Positions 42,704 through 52,184 of a DNA stretch of 64,000 bases are shown here, one piece after another; position 1 is the first letter of the stretch, and every line of letters starts with the position of its first letter. Made by a program: the position numbers and the translations under genes. The notes under the pieces were generated by a model. The model was not told the DNA's origin and made no database searches. It worked only from the letters and a program-made list of their open reading frames with translations. Source of the stretch: Faecalicatena contorta (GTDB lineage: Bacteria; Bacillota; Clostridia; Lachnospirales; Lachnospiraceae); NCBI RefSeq assembly GCF_039521745.1, contig NZ_BAAACT010000171.1; one strand, given 5' to 3'.

Positions 42704-43684
42704 CTAGAGCTTGAACAGGCGCTCTGCATTGCCATGCGCAAATTTTTCCCGATCCTCTTTGCTGATACTCGGACAATTGAAGAGCTTATCAGCTCCTTCA
42801 ACAGAAGCAAATGGATAATCTGCAGAGTATATAATGCGGTCAGCACCAAGGACCTTTACACAGAATTCAAAGCATTCCGGTGACTGAATACCACTGGATG
42901 TAACATACATGTTATTGCGCAGATAATAGCTTGGGTCATGCTTAAGTCCAGCAAATTCTTTCGGCATAGCGGTATCAAAACGATCAACGTAATAGGGCAG
43001 TAATTCTCCCCAGTGACCAAGGATCATCTGAAGATCCGGGTGACGGTCAAATACACCTGACATAACCATATGCAGCATATGTAGGCCTGCATCTGTATGC
43101 CATCCCATACCATAGCGGGAGTATGCGGAGACCATTTCGTCATTAAATCCGGAATAGCACAGCGCTGTGATCTCTGCCGGCGGAGCTCCTGGATGGAGGT
43201 AAATCGGTACATCAAGTTTCTCACAGGCTGCGAGAAGATCTTCAAACTCAGGATCATCAAGGAATTTCGTTCCATTCACACGGTTACCGATCAGGCAGCC
43301 GACAAATCCTAATTCTTTCACTGCACGTTCCAGCTCAGGAGCGCACGCCTCCGGAACTGCCGTTGGAATTGCTGCAAAGCCTGCAAAACGATCCGGGTGG
43401 CGTTTTATAGCTGCTGCCAGAAAATCATTTGCTTCCTTACAGTTCTGCACAGCTACTTCAGCTGGCCAAACCTGGCCGAATGGAGTGGAAAGTACCTGCA
43501 TTGTCACGCCATCCTGATCCATAATACCAATACGAACATCATCAAGATCCATTGCACACGCCGGATTGGTTAACCAGGGAGCTCCGAGCATAGTGCCCTG
43601 TTCCAGCGGCGGTAATCCTTTTGGTGCAGGTGCACCAGGCTTTGGCGGCATAACAAAATGTTCTTCTGCTGCGATAATCTTCAT
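42704..43684 (-). CDS. Amidohydrolase-family (ACMSD / gamma-resorcylate decarboxylase-like) protein
   Basis: This is a 326-residue metal-dependent TIM-barrel enzyme of the amidohydrolase-2 group, which includes decarboxylases of aromatic acids and related hydrolases. The N-terminus IIAAEEHFVMP carries an EExH motif in place of HxH, as in 2,3-dihydroxybenzoate and gamma-resorcylate decarboxylases. PIYLHPGAPP (about residue 155), MILGHWGELLPYYVDRFD (about 220) and IIYSADYPFAS (about 290) supply the other ligands. AAGGAGA precedes the ATG. It is downstream of a KdgT-like permease in one operon opposite a TetR gene. The substrate is unknown. Confidence 0.88.
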   Translation of the reverse strand: MKIIAAEEHFVMPPKPGAPAPKGLPPLEQGTMLGAPWLTNPACAMDLDDVRIGIMDQDGVTMQVLSTPFGQVWPAEVAVQNCKEANDFLAAAIKRHPDRFAGFAAIPTAVPEACAPELERAVKELGFVGCLIGNRVNGTKFLDDPEFEDLLAACEKLDVPIYLHPGAPPAEITALCYSGFNDEMVSAYSRYGMGWHTDAGLHMLHMVMSGVFDRHPDLQMILGHWGELLPYYVDRFDTAMPKEFAGLKHDPSYYLRNNMYVTSSGIQSPECFEFCVKVLGADRIIYSADYPFASVEGADKLFNCPSISKEDREKFAHGNAERLFKL

Positions 43685-43743
43685 AAATCATTCTCCTTTT
43701 TTATATATTATTTTTTTAAACTGATATTAATGCTGCATTAAGT

Positions 43744-44733
43744 TTAATTAGCTGCTGATTTAATAACAACTGCTTTCTCTTTATTAGATGGAACCTTTGG
43801 CGATCCCCACATCCCCACAACCCATTTTGTAATAAATGGACTTACAAGGCCCGTAATAACAATGGCCAATGCAATCTGTGAACCTGCTGTGCCGATGTAT
43901 GCCTCATAAGTCGGGTCAGCAGCAAGCATTGCGGGTACTGTCATTGCGATGCCGGCTACGCTGCACCAGGCTGTACCACAGTAACCAGGACGCCGGTTGA
44001 TAATTTTGTCTACAAAAAGCATAATTACAACGTTGATAATCAGAAATACAACGGCTAAGAGAACACCTGATAAACCTGCTTTTAAAGCGCTGATAAGGTT
44101 GATTGACGAGCCGAAGCAGGCTCCCATAAATGGAATCAGAATTGGGGTGGCAGGCTTCATCATTTTAGCAAAATTCGGGTCGATATTTCCAAGCAGCATT
44201 CCTAAAAAGAAAGGAACTAATATGGTGATAACACTCATGATATCGAAAGCTCCGCCCGTTGCGGTTGCTAATATCATGATAGGGAAACAAGGCATGGAAG
44301 CCAGATTCATTACTGCGAAGTTTCCTAAATCCGCAGGCTCGCCATAGTCTGCTGCTAATCCCATGAATACTCCGGGGTTTGTACTGCAGATAACCGTAAC
44401 AAATGCAACTGCGCTAATTCCCCAGATACCGTCAACACCAAACATTTTTACGAAGAGAGTGCCAAAACCGAAAGCGATTGCAAATTTGGCTATCGTAAGA
44501 GCACCGCATCTTTTGAGAACTGTTCCTAATGTCTTAACATTAATACCTGCACCGGTTGCAAACAAGATGATTCCCGCAACGGTCAATGTACCTGTTTTAT
44601 ACATTGCGGTTGTCATTCCCCCAAAAGAGGTCAGTAAGTCCGGAAAAATGGTATTAATTAATGCCACAGTAAACATCGGGAAAAGCAATGATCCACCTGG
44701 TATCTTCTTGAAAATTCCATAAATATCTATCAC
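43744..44733 (-). CDS. 2-keto-3-deoxygluconate permease family transporter (KdgT)
   Basis: This is a polytopic inner-membrane transporter of about 329 residues with roughly ten hydrophobic segments. It begins IYGIFKKIPGGSLLFPM, matching the KdgT N-terminus, and continues with LFATGAGINVKTLGTVLKRCG and the GYCGTAWCSVAGIAM region. KdgT imports 2-keto-3-deoxygluconate with protons. The adjacent amidohydrolase is not a known KDG enzyme, so the carboxylate substrate may differ. GTG 44733 is preferred to the upstream TTG, because the TTG would place the AAGGAG ribosome binding site inside the coding region. It is divergent from the broken TetR regulator. Confidence 0.88.
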   Translation of the reverse strand: MIDIYGIFKKIPGGSLLFPMFTVALINTIFPDLLTSFGGMTTAMYKTGTLTVAGIILFATGAGINVKTLGTVLKRCGALTIAKFAIAFGFGTLFVKMFGVDGIWGISAVAFVTVICSTNPGVFMGLAADYGEPADLGNFAVMNLASMPCFPIMILATATGGAFDIMSVITILVPFFLGMLLGNIDPNFAKMMKPATPILIPFMGACFGSSINLISALKAGLSGVLLAVVFLIINVVIMLFVDKIINRRPGYCGTAWCSVAGIAMTVPAMLAADPTYEAYIGTAGSQIALAIVITGLVSPFITKWVVGMWGSPKVPSNKEKAVVIKSAAN

Positions 44734-45023
44734 TGTATATTTCTCTCCTTTCAATAACTAAACATGGTTAACATCTATTGCATCGGCCTTTGCTTTTTCT
44801 TAATATTAACAGTTAAAAACACAGATTTCGACCATTAAAAAAATAAGTTTTGTTGTTTAACCGTCACCCCTTTTTTTTGTGGTGAGTAACCCCAAGAAAA
44901 CCTACAAAGTCTGAGAAATTGATTATTATAATAGGAGACATATTATGTTATAATTATATAGACCAGTAAAGTAAAGAGGAAGAAAACAAAAGAACAGCCG
45001 AATGAGGTGGAAGGGAGATTACA

Positions 45024-45598
45024 ATGGCAGATTTACGGAAAATAAAAACCAAATCACTAATTCAAAATGCTTTGATCGAGTTGTTGAAAGAGAAGAGTAT
45101 TCACTGTATAACAATTACGGATATATGTGCAAAAGCCCAGATTAATCGCTCTACATTTTACAGCCACTATGAAGATATTAATATTTTTTTGGAACAGACG
45201 ATGAGAGAAACCGCTGAAGGGTTAACAATAAAAATCCAAATAAGCTTATGAAAAAGGGCGAGGCATACGAGTGCTACTATAACTGGTTTTGCCATGTCAG
45301 GGATCATGGTGAACTTTTTTCTTTACTATTAGGTCCTAATGGTTCTTTAGAATTCGACGCCTTGATTCTGCAGCAGGGAATTGACTGGTATACTACGATG
45401 TTACGCCCCATTACCTATAAATTTGAGGATATTATTCCGTTGGATGTTCTGACTAATTACATAATCGGAGCACACTATGGGCTGCTTAAGTTTTATATAA
45501 AAAGTAATTTCAAGTATAGTGCCGAATTTATGACCCAAAAAATGGTCAATCTGACTTTTAACGGAATTATACCGATGATGGGAATACTCGATGAATGA
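45024..45598 (+). pseudogene. TetR-family regulator, frameshifted
   Basis: The first frame (45024-45251) encodes the HTH domain: LRKIKTKSLIQNALIELL then ITITDICAKAQINRSTFYSHYED (about residues 30-52). It stops after 75 residues. The second frame (45248-45598) encodes the ligand-binding half (AYECYYNWFCHVRDHGELFS onward), and would join in frame if the A-run near 45238 had one more base. The combined product of about 191 residues is a normal TetR length. It is either a pseudogene, a sequence error, or two coupled ORFs overlapping at ATGA. The HTH half alone would lack dimerisation. It is divergent from the permease/amidohydrolase operon and probably controlled it. Confidence 0.8.
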
Positions 45599-45687
45599 AG
45601 GTGGGATCAGTTTTTTTGCAGTATTATAAGTCCTCCAGACCATATTCTAATCATCCTGATCAAACAAAATGGCAGAATTGGGTAATC

Positions 45688-45717
45688 TCCCCCCCATATC
45701 AGACGGTATGGGGGGGA
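45688..45717. other. C/G-run hairpin
   Basis: tccccccccata-type arms pair over about 11 bp (seven C against seven G plus ata/tat and a T-A pair) with an 8-base loop. It lies after the broken TetR gene and before a transposase remnant. It could end transcription or mark an element border. No strong T-run follows. Confidence 0.5.
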
Positions 45718-45745
45718 TCGCCGGCTAGCTGCGGAGGGATGTAAA

Positions 45746-45877
45746 TTTGATTCAGCCCAGAATCCCCACGAGCCTGACAACTATTCCAAGACGTTGCCTA
45801 ATGAGAAAGGATTTAACATCCATAACTTAAATGCGCTTTACGGCTTTTGTAATCGAATCTATGTGGATGCTATTGTA
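45746..45877 (+). mobile_element. Remnant of an IS4-type (DDE) transposase gene
   Basis: A 44-codon open stretch reads like a conserved block of IS4-family transposases (FDSAQNPHEPDNY and EKGFNIHNLNALYGFCNRI, then YVDAIV). There is no start codon, inverted repeat or remainder of the gene. The rest of the 45599-45963 interval shows only the hairpin at 45688-45717 and no gene. This is a short fossil of an insertion sequence. Confidence 0.6.
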
Positions 45878-45963
45878 CCATTCTTTCCGCCAAACGCTTC
45901 CTCGCCCCAACCCCTTTGATAGATCTGTTCATATCCAGGATGGGATAAAACTGTATACCAAAG

Positions 45964-48759
45964 TTATGTGTTTTCCGCCGCTCGAATGGTTCTGTGCAGT
46001 TCACTGAACAGGACATTGATATCTACCGGTTTTGATACAAAGCCAGACATACCTGCCGTCAGAGCCGCATCTACATCTTCCTGAAAAGAGTTGGCAGTCA
46101 TTGCAATGATCGGTATCGTCTGGGCGTCAGGCCGGTTCAGGTTTCGGATGGCTTTTGTTGCATTCAGCCCGTTCATCTCAGGCATCTGGATGTCCATGAG
46201 AATTGCCTGAAATTCTCCGGGAGTGCTTGCTTCAAAACGTTTCACCGCCAGTTTTCCGTTTTCCACCCGCTGTATATCGGCTCCCTGGGCTCCCAAGAGT
46301 TCCATGGCGATCTCTGCATTCAGATCATTGTCCTCCGCAAAAAGAATCCGGATACCGTGCAGAGTCAAATCCGTTTTTGGGCATAACTCAGGCTGCTGAC
46401 TATGCTCCCCAAAAGGAAGGGTAATCGTAAAATAAAAGGTACTGCCCCGGCCCAGCTCGCTGCGCAAAAGCAAATCACCGCCCATGAGCCGCACGATGCT
46501 TCGGCTGATGGGAAGTCCCAAACCGGTTCCCATACTCTTGGTGGAGCTGGTTCCTACCTGCTCAAAGCTCTGGAACACACGCTCCTGGCTTTCGGGTGCG
46601 ATTCCCACGCCGGTATCTATCACCTGAACGGTAAGCGCCTGATCAGTCTGGCCGGCGGGTGCGCCATCTACACGAAGCGTAACGCTGCCGTCCTCATATG
46701 TAAACTTGAAAGCATTGGACAGCAGATTCAAAAGCACCTGCCTCAAACGGACACTGTCGCCCAGATAAGTTTCCGCATACACGTTGCTCTCTATATGAAA
46801 CTCTAAACCACGGCGTTCGGCATCCGTGGCAAGCATACTTTCAATATTGTCGAGCAGTTCATCCATGGAGAAGGGCGAACAGTTGAGTGTCATTTTTCCG
46901 CTTTCGATACGGCTCATATCTAAAATATCGTTGATAAGACTCAGAAGGTAATGTGAGGAGGCTTTGACTTTTCCCAGGTTGAGCTGTGCCTTTTCCGGCA
47001 GACCCGGAAGCTGTTCGGTCAAATCTGCCAATCCTACAATGGCGTTCATAGGTGTGCGGATCTCATGGCTCATGCGGGAAAGAAAATCGGTTTTGGCCCG
47101 GCTGTCCGCCTCCGCTTTCTCCCATCCCAACCGCATCTTGGCAGCCCGCAGCCGAAAGTGAAAATAAAGGCTCACCGAGAGCAGAATCAACAGCAAAAAC
47201 AGAGCGACTACGGTAATTGCTAACTGGGGATTGGAGGCGATGATGCTGGACAGTGTAATATGCGTATCCCCAATGGAAACCATGTTCGAACTGCTGATGG
47301 CTTCTTTCTCTGATTCTGTCATATTGTTGACAGCCTTATTCAAAATGGAGAACAGCGGTGTGCCCACCGGCTTTGAAACCGCAAAACTAACTTCTGTGTT
47401 GCTGTTTGGAAGGCTCACCTGGACTACATTGGTCAAGTTTTTTGTTCGTATGATGTTTTCCGTATGTGCAGCTATTCCATAGAAGAAATCAATCTTCCCC
47501 CGGTTGACGTCGCTCAATCCTTCTTCGGCGCTGTGGTAATACACTACCTTGTCCGCGACAACAGACTTCGATTTGCTCCGGCCGGTCATCACGCCGCATA
47601 CTCTGCCTTCCGAAGGATAGGTGACATTTTTATTTCGGACCAAAATCGGAGAAAGGCCGGCATAGGCAGTCGTTCTGGCTAAATCATGATCAGATGCGCT
47701 CTCCTCAGTGCCCATAAAAAAGCCCAGTATATCGGCTGTTCCCTCTTGTACCATAGTTATTGCATCCATATAGGAGTCGCAGGTAAGATATGTGAATTGC
47801 AGACCCGAATATTCTGTCACTTTCTCCAATACATCCGGCACAAACCCCTCATGATAATCATCGATGTCCACGCAGTACATAGGGTGCCAATCATTTGGAA
47901 CCGCTACAGTAACAGTGCCTTTTTCTGCGATGTACGACAATTCTTGTTCTGTTAAAACCGCATATCCCGTCAGGTTGTCCGCGAAGTTCTTCGATTGTTC
48001 TTTTTCTGCGAATTCCGGGTCTGCGGCATAGATCTGCTCCAGCGCCATATTGAGCTGATCCAATATCGCCTGGTTATTTGGCTGGGTGACAATGTAATGG
48101 GCCTGACCGCCGAAGGATGCTGCTGTGTATAGAGTGTCCGGTATATCTGTTCCATAGCCCAGCAACAGATCCGCTTCCCCATTCTCTAATCGATTGTATA
48201 GATTTCCATTTTCAAGCGCATCACGGCCATAATAGCGAATCTCGCAGTCCAGAGCTTGAATGGTCAGCCATTCCTTGAGACGCTGGATATTTTCGGTAGA
48301 TCGGTCATACACGCCGATGGTCTTTCCATTCAGCGTCCCTGTGTCATAGCTGCGGATGGAGGCGTCATCCTTCCTGGCCATCAGTTTTGCCTGCGTGTAG
48401 CCGCAGTTATAATCCGGGTAGCCAAATATTTCTTCCAGACTTTCGTTGTAAAAGGTTCCGCCCATCAGATCAAATTTTCCATCCTGGAAGTCTCCCACTG
48501 CATTGCCCGTGGAGACATATTCGTATTTCCAGCCGGTGTATTTGGAAATCTCGTTAAGATAATCCACTACCACACCGATGGGCGAACCATCCTTTGAAAG
48601 AGAAGTGTAACCCTCCGCGTCGGGGAAGGCCACCCGCAGGACAGTCTCCTCTGACTCCGCTGCGGCCGCGCAGGGGGAGAAGAAAGATACAGCCAAAAGT
48701 GTCGATAGAAATGCCGCGGCAAGGCAGCGGATACCTCCATGTATTTGATGTTTTATCAT
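45964..48759 (-). CDS. Hybrid sensor histidine kinase with two periplasmic solute-binding domains (BvgS/EvgS-like)
   Basis: This is a 931-residue hybrid kinase. A signal peptide (about 1-33) is followed by two SBP family 3 (Venus-flytrap) domains at about 38-265 and 280-495. A membrane helix is at about 510-532. HisKA has SRMSHEIRTPMNAIVGL near residue 565 and the ATPase has DTGVGIAPES and GTGLGLPISRSIVRLM. The C-terminal receiver holds FAEDNDLNAEIAME and phosphoacceptor in LMDIQMPEMNG. There is no HPt domain. ATG 48759 is chosen because AGAGGTGA lies 7 bases upstream. It is the last gene of a three-gene leftward unit, 4 bases after the PAS-type hybrid kinase. It probably senses amino acids or similar solutes. 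Confidence 0.93.
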   Translation of the reverse strand: MIKHQIHGGIRCLAAAFLSTLLAVSFFSPCAAAAESEETVLRVAFPDAEGYTSLSKDGSPIGVVVDYLNEISKYTGWKYEYVSTGNAVGDFQDGKFDLMGGTFYNESLEEIFGYPDYNCGYTQAKLMARKDDASIRSYDTGTLNGKTIGVYDRSTENIQRLKEWLTIQALDCEIRYYGRDALENGNLYNRLENGEADLLLGYGTDIPDTLYTAASFGGQAHYIVTQPNNQAILDQLNMALEQIYAADPEFAEKEQSKNFADNLTGYAVLTEQELSYIAEKGTVTVAVPNDWHPMYCVDIDDYHEGFVPDVLEKVTEYSGLQFTYLTCDSYMDAITMVQEGTADILGFFMGTEESASDHDLARTTAYAGLSPILVRNKNVTYPSEGRVCGVMTGRSKSKSVVADKVVYYHSAEEGLSDVNRGKIDFFYGIAAHTENIIRTKNLTNVVQVSLPNSNTEVSFAVSKPVGTPLFSILNKAVNNMTESEKEAISSSNMVSIGDTHITLSSIIASNPQLAITVVALFLLLILLSVSLYFHFRLRAAKMRLGWEKAEADSRAKTDFLSRMSHEIRTPMNAIVGLADLTEQLPGLPEKAQLNLGKVKASSHYLLSLINDILDMSRIESGKMTLNCSPFSMDELLDNIESMLATDAERRGLEFHIESNVYAETYLGDSVRLRQVLLNLLSNAFKFTYEDGSVTLRVDGAPAGQTDQALTVQVIDTGVGIAPESQERVFQSFEQVGTSSTKSMGTGLGLPISRSIVRLMGGDLLLRSELGRGSTFYFTITLPFGEHSQQPELCPKTDLTLHGIRILFAEDNDLNAEIAMELLGAQGADIQRVENGKLAVKRFEASTPGEFQAILMDIQMPEMNGLNATKAIRNLNRPDAQTIPIIAMTANSFQEDVDAALTAGMSGFVSKPVDINVLFSELHRTIRAAENT

Positions 48760-48763
48760 ATAG

Positions 48764-51700
48764 TCACCTCTGTTGGCGCTCCTCAAGCCTCAGCTTTTGT
48801 GACAGCGCGTTTTTTAGAGTCGTTTGCAGCACATCCAGATCAATAGGCTTAGCCACATGGGCGGTCATCCCCGCTTCCAGCGCGGTCTGTACATCTTCGG
48901 CAAAGGCGTTGGCCGTCATGGCGATAATGGGGATCGTGCCGGCATCTTCCCGCGGAAGCGCCCGGATGGCACGTGTCGCCTCATATCCATTTATCACCGG
49001 CATCTGGATATCCATCAAAACGGCGTCATAAGTCCCCGGTGGGTTCGACGAAAACGCCTTTACTACTTTTTCACCATCCGTTTCTAATTGCGATCTGGCA
49101 CCATGCATTTCCAGCAGGCTCTGCAGAATCTCCGCGTTGATTTCATTGTCCTCCGCGATTAGGAAGTGGCTTCCTGTCAGAATATCTGTGGCTTTTTTAG
49201 AGATAATCGGATGCTCTTTTTCGTTTGTGCTTGGCGGGGCTGCAGTTCCCGCTTCAAATTCCAAATCAATTTGAAATAGAGAACCCTTGCTCTCCTGACT
49301 TTCTGCGGAAATCGTTCCACCCATCTGTTCCACCAAACCTTTGGTAATGCTTAGCCCCAGGCCAGTACTCTGGACGCGGCTTACGCGCATACCTCTGGCG
49401 AAAGGCTCAAAAACATGGGTAAGAAACTCCGGCGACATTCCTATGCCTGTATCCCTAATGACAAACTGGTAATGCACACGGTTCACGGCAGGGAGTTCAT
49501 CCACCAGGAAATCCACCTGACCGCCTTCCGGCGTAAACTTCACCGCATTACCCAGAATATTGATCAGTATCTGATTGATCCGCAAGCCGTCCCCATAAAA
49601 GTATTCATGTGAGATGGTTCCGATCTTCACATGGAACTGCTGATGCTTTTCAAGCGCCTGGGGCCTGACCATCGTGCAAACCTGTTCCACCAGTTCGTTC
49701 AAAGAGAGACATTCCCGATTTAGCTCCATATCCCGGTGTTCGATCTTGCTCATATCCAGAACATCGTTGATCAGGTTCAGCAGGTGTTTGGAAGAAAGAG
49801 AGATCTTCCCAAGACATTCTTTTACATAATCTGGATCCTCCGGATGGCCGAGCGCCAACTCAGTCATACCCATGATGGCATTCATTGGGGTACGGATATC
49901 ATGACTCATAGTGGAGAAAAAATCAGTCTTGGCCTGGCTGGCCTGCTTGGCCAGAGAAAGCGCATCCTCCAGTTCCCTCTTGTTTTTTCGTTCCTCTGCC
50001 AGCATTTCCGTGACGTCTGCACGCACGATACACACGGTTCGATGATTCCGGTCGCCCCATAGAATATTGATCTTTTTGTACTGAAGATTATCTTCTCCCT
50101 GATAGGCATATACAAAATCATAGCCTAAAGGATGCTCCTTCAATTGCTCCAGTATGGTTTCCAATAGAAACCGCTGCCGAACCTCGTCCATATTCTGTCC
50201 AGCTGTATTGTAGGGGGCCAGACCAGCTTGAATGTGATAATCACAGTCCTCAATGGACAAGGGGGAGAGATCTTCCAGCACCGTCTCGCGCGTGTGCATG
50301 ACCATCCGCTTCGTATTGATATCAATAAAAGAAGCTATTTCAAACGTATAGGCCAGCATATTCAAAAGGCTCTGCTGTTCCCTGACTGTTTCTGTTATAT
50401 CCATCTGGGAAAGCCCCACCTTGCCAAGCCGCAGGTCAATTGCAAATACGGTCATGCGCTTGGTGCTAATGTTCCCATCCCCATCCACCATGGAATAATC
50501 AAAGCTGTACGCGCCGTTTTTCTTCAGACGTTCCATCATAGGCACGGTATCCAGGTGCTTTCGATACGTGTCCCGATCCTTTGGCAAGATACAATTCTCC
50601 AGCAGATACTCCATCATCTGTATATAGTCGCCGTTTTGCGGCGGCATACAATCTGTACGTAAAGTGCCGGAAAACACTGTACAGCGATTGCTGAATATGT
50701 CCAATACAAGAATGTGGTCGTAGCCAGTATCGGATAAGCGCCGCAGCACCAAATTGGTTACCACTTGCTCCGTGATATCGGTTACGGACAGGATTCCGGT
50801 GAGATCTCCGCTGTCAGGATCTTCCACCAGATTCACCTTATACTGCGCATAGCATCCCACCAGTTCGCCTGGAAATTGGGTCAGGCAGGTAAAAATCTGC
50901 TCCAGTTCTTTTCGGCGGTAGGCCTCCAGCATCGGAGCGGAGAGATACCTGTCCAAAAAGGTCTTCCGATCCCCGGTATCCACGATCATCTGTGAAATGG
51001 CATTAAAAAACGACTCCCGATCCGTGCCAAGCGATTTAATGGAGCCTGAGCTGGTAAAATCATTGACCTCCAAAATTTTATTTTGTGTAATGTTGCAGTG
51101 CCCAAGCACCAGCGTATTATCTCCCGGCTCCTGATAATGCCGCAGGATCAGCTTTTTATATTGCGCCCTGGTTCGCTCCTGTTCTTCGCGTTCTTTTGTA
51201 ATATCCCGAAGATAGCAGTACTGCCGCAGGCCGCCATCCTCGTCAGGCAGCATTGTCAGGGTGTTTCGCACCCAAATATATCCGCCTGTTCCGTCCAGCA
51301 GGCGGTAGGTGAGTTCATAGTGGCGATCTATGTTGGTAAAGGCCTCTTCCAGTTCCGCTTTGATCCGCTCTACATCGTCCGGATGGACGCCGCCCAGGGC
51401 ATCCTGCCTGTATGTTGCCCAAGCTTGATCTAACGAAGTATGCGTCATATCCGCAAAGCCGGTCGATAAATATTCCGGTGTGATGCTCCAGTCCTTCTGC
51501 CGACGCACCACACTCACACCGCCGGGCAGACTGTCCACCAGCGTTTGAAAATATTCTTCCAGCCGTTTTTTCCTTTGCCGTTCCGCTTCCTCCTCGGTCA
51601 CATCACGGAGGAGCTGGATGAATGCTGGTTCTCCATTCCATATCGTCGCCCGGCTATGGATGCGATAGATCCTCTTGCCCCAGGGGGATTCCACCTGTCT

Positions 51701-51955
51701 GTCCTCTCCATGTACTCCATCCCGGAGAGTGCAGAAGGGGCAAGGCGTTACCCGTCCGTGAAAGACCTCATAGCATTTTTTCCCAACACAGCTGTCCGTA
51801 TTGGAAACTAACTTTTTGGCCTCATGGAAATAGAGGATCTTATGGCTCTTCTGCTCCACTACGCATAGAGTGTCGGCCGCTTCATCAGCAATTTCCCGAT
51901 ACATACCTAATTCGGCAGCCAAGGCTGCTTCCTCAAATTTAGTGCGTTCACTCAC
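48764..51955 (-). CDS. Cytoplasmic multi-PAS hybrid sensor histidine kinase
   Basis: This is a 1063-residue protein without clear membrane helices. An N-terminal PAS domain carries cysteines in KKCYEVFHGRVTPCPFC (Cys61, Cys72, Cys75). A second PAS ends at YCYLRDITKE (about 250) and further PAS-like regions extend to about 660. HisKA has STMSHDIRTPMNAIMGM near 675, the ATPase has DTGIGMSPEFL and STGLGLSITKGLV, and the receiver has LIAEDNEINAEIL with LMDIQMPVINGYEATRAIR. The start is GTG with GGGGGGAAC upstream. It lies between the c-di-GMP protein and the periplasmic hybrid kinase, so the three probably form one signalling pathway. The signal is unknown. Confidence 0.92.
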   Translation of the reverse strand: MSERTKFEEAALAAELGMYREIADEAADTLCVVEQKSHKILYFHEAKKLVSNTDSCVGKKCYEVFHGRVTPCPFCTLRDGVHGEDRQVESPWGKRIYRIHSRATIWNGEPAFIQLLRDVTEEEAERQRKKRLEEYFQTLVDSLPGGVSVVRRQKDWSITPEYLSTGFADMTHTSLDQAWATYRQDALGGVHPDDVERIKAELEEAFTNIDRHYELTYRLLDGTGGYIWVRNTLTMLPDEDGGLRQYCYLRDITKEREEQERTRAQYKKLILRHYQEPGDNTLVLGHCNITQNKILEVNDFTSSGSIKSLGTDRESFFNAISQMIVDTGDRKTFLDRYLSAPMLEAYRRKELEQIFTCLTQFPGELVGCYAQYKVNLVEDPDSGDLTGILSVTDITEQVVTNLVLRRLSDTGYDHILVLDIFSNRCTVFSGTLRTDCMPPQNGDYIQMMEYLLENCILPKDRDTYRKHLDTVPMMERLKKNGAYSFDYSMVDGDGNISTKRMTVFAIDLRLGKVGLSQMDITETVREQQSLLNMLAYTFEIASFIDINTKRMVMHTRETVLEDLSPLSIEDCDYHIQAGLAPYNTAGQNMDEVRQRFLLETILEQLKEHPLGYDFVYAYQGEDNLQYKKINILWGDRNHRTVCIVRADVTEMLAEERKNKRELEDALSLAKQASQAKTDFFSTMSHDIRTPMNAIMGMTELALGHPEDPDYVKECLGKISLSSKHLLNLINDVLDMSKIEHRDMELNRECLSLNELVEQVCTMVRPQALEKHQQFHVKIGTISHEYFYGDGLRINQILINILGNAVKFTPEGGQVDFLVDELPAVNRVHYQFVIRDTGIGMSPEFLTHVFEPFARGMRVSRVQSTGLGLSITKGLVEQMGGTISAESQESKGSLFQIDLEFEAGTAAPPSTNEKEHPIISKKATDILTGSHFLIAEDNEINAEILQSLLEMHGARSQLETDGEKVVKAFSSNPPGTYDAVLMDIQMPVINGYEATRAIRALPREDAGTIPIIAMTANAFAEDVQTALEAGMTAHVAKPIDLDVLQTTLKNALSQKLRLEERQQR

Positions 51956-52184
51956 TTTGTTGTTCCCCCCGTTTCCATTTTTGAAAATTTATATTTTGAA
52001 ACACCTTCGGAAGCAGACGGCAAAACAACATTTTATTCCCCATCAAGCCCCGCATCGTGCATTCATAATCCCCGCCACAGGCCGCAAGAAATTTTTTTGC
52101 ATCCATGATTTAGTTACCTCTTCCTTCAAAATTCGCGGCCAGATCACATTCCTCCGACCGGCTTTGTCACATATGCGATTCTCC

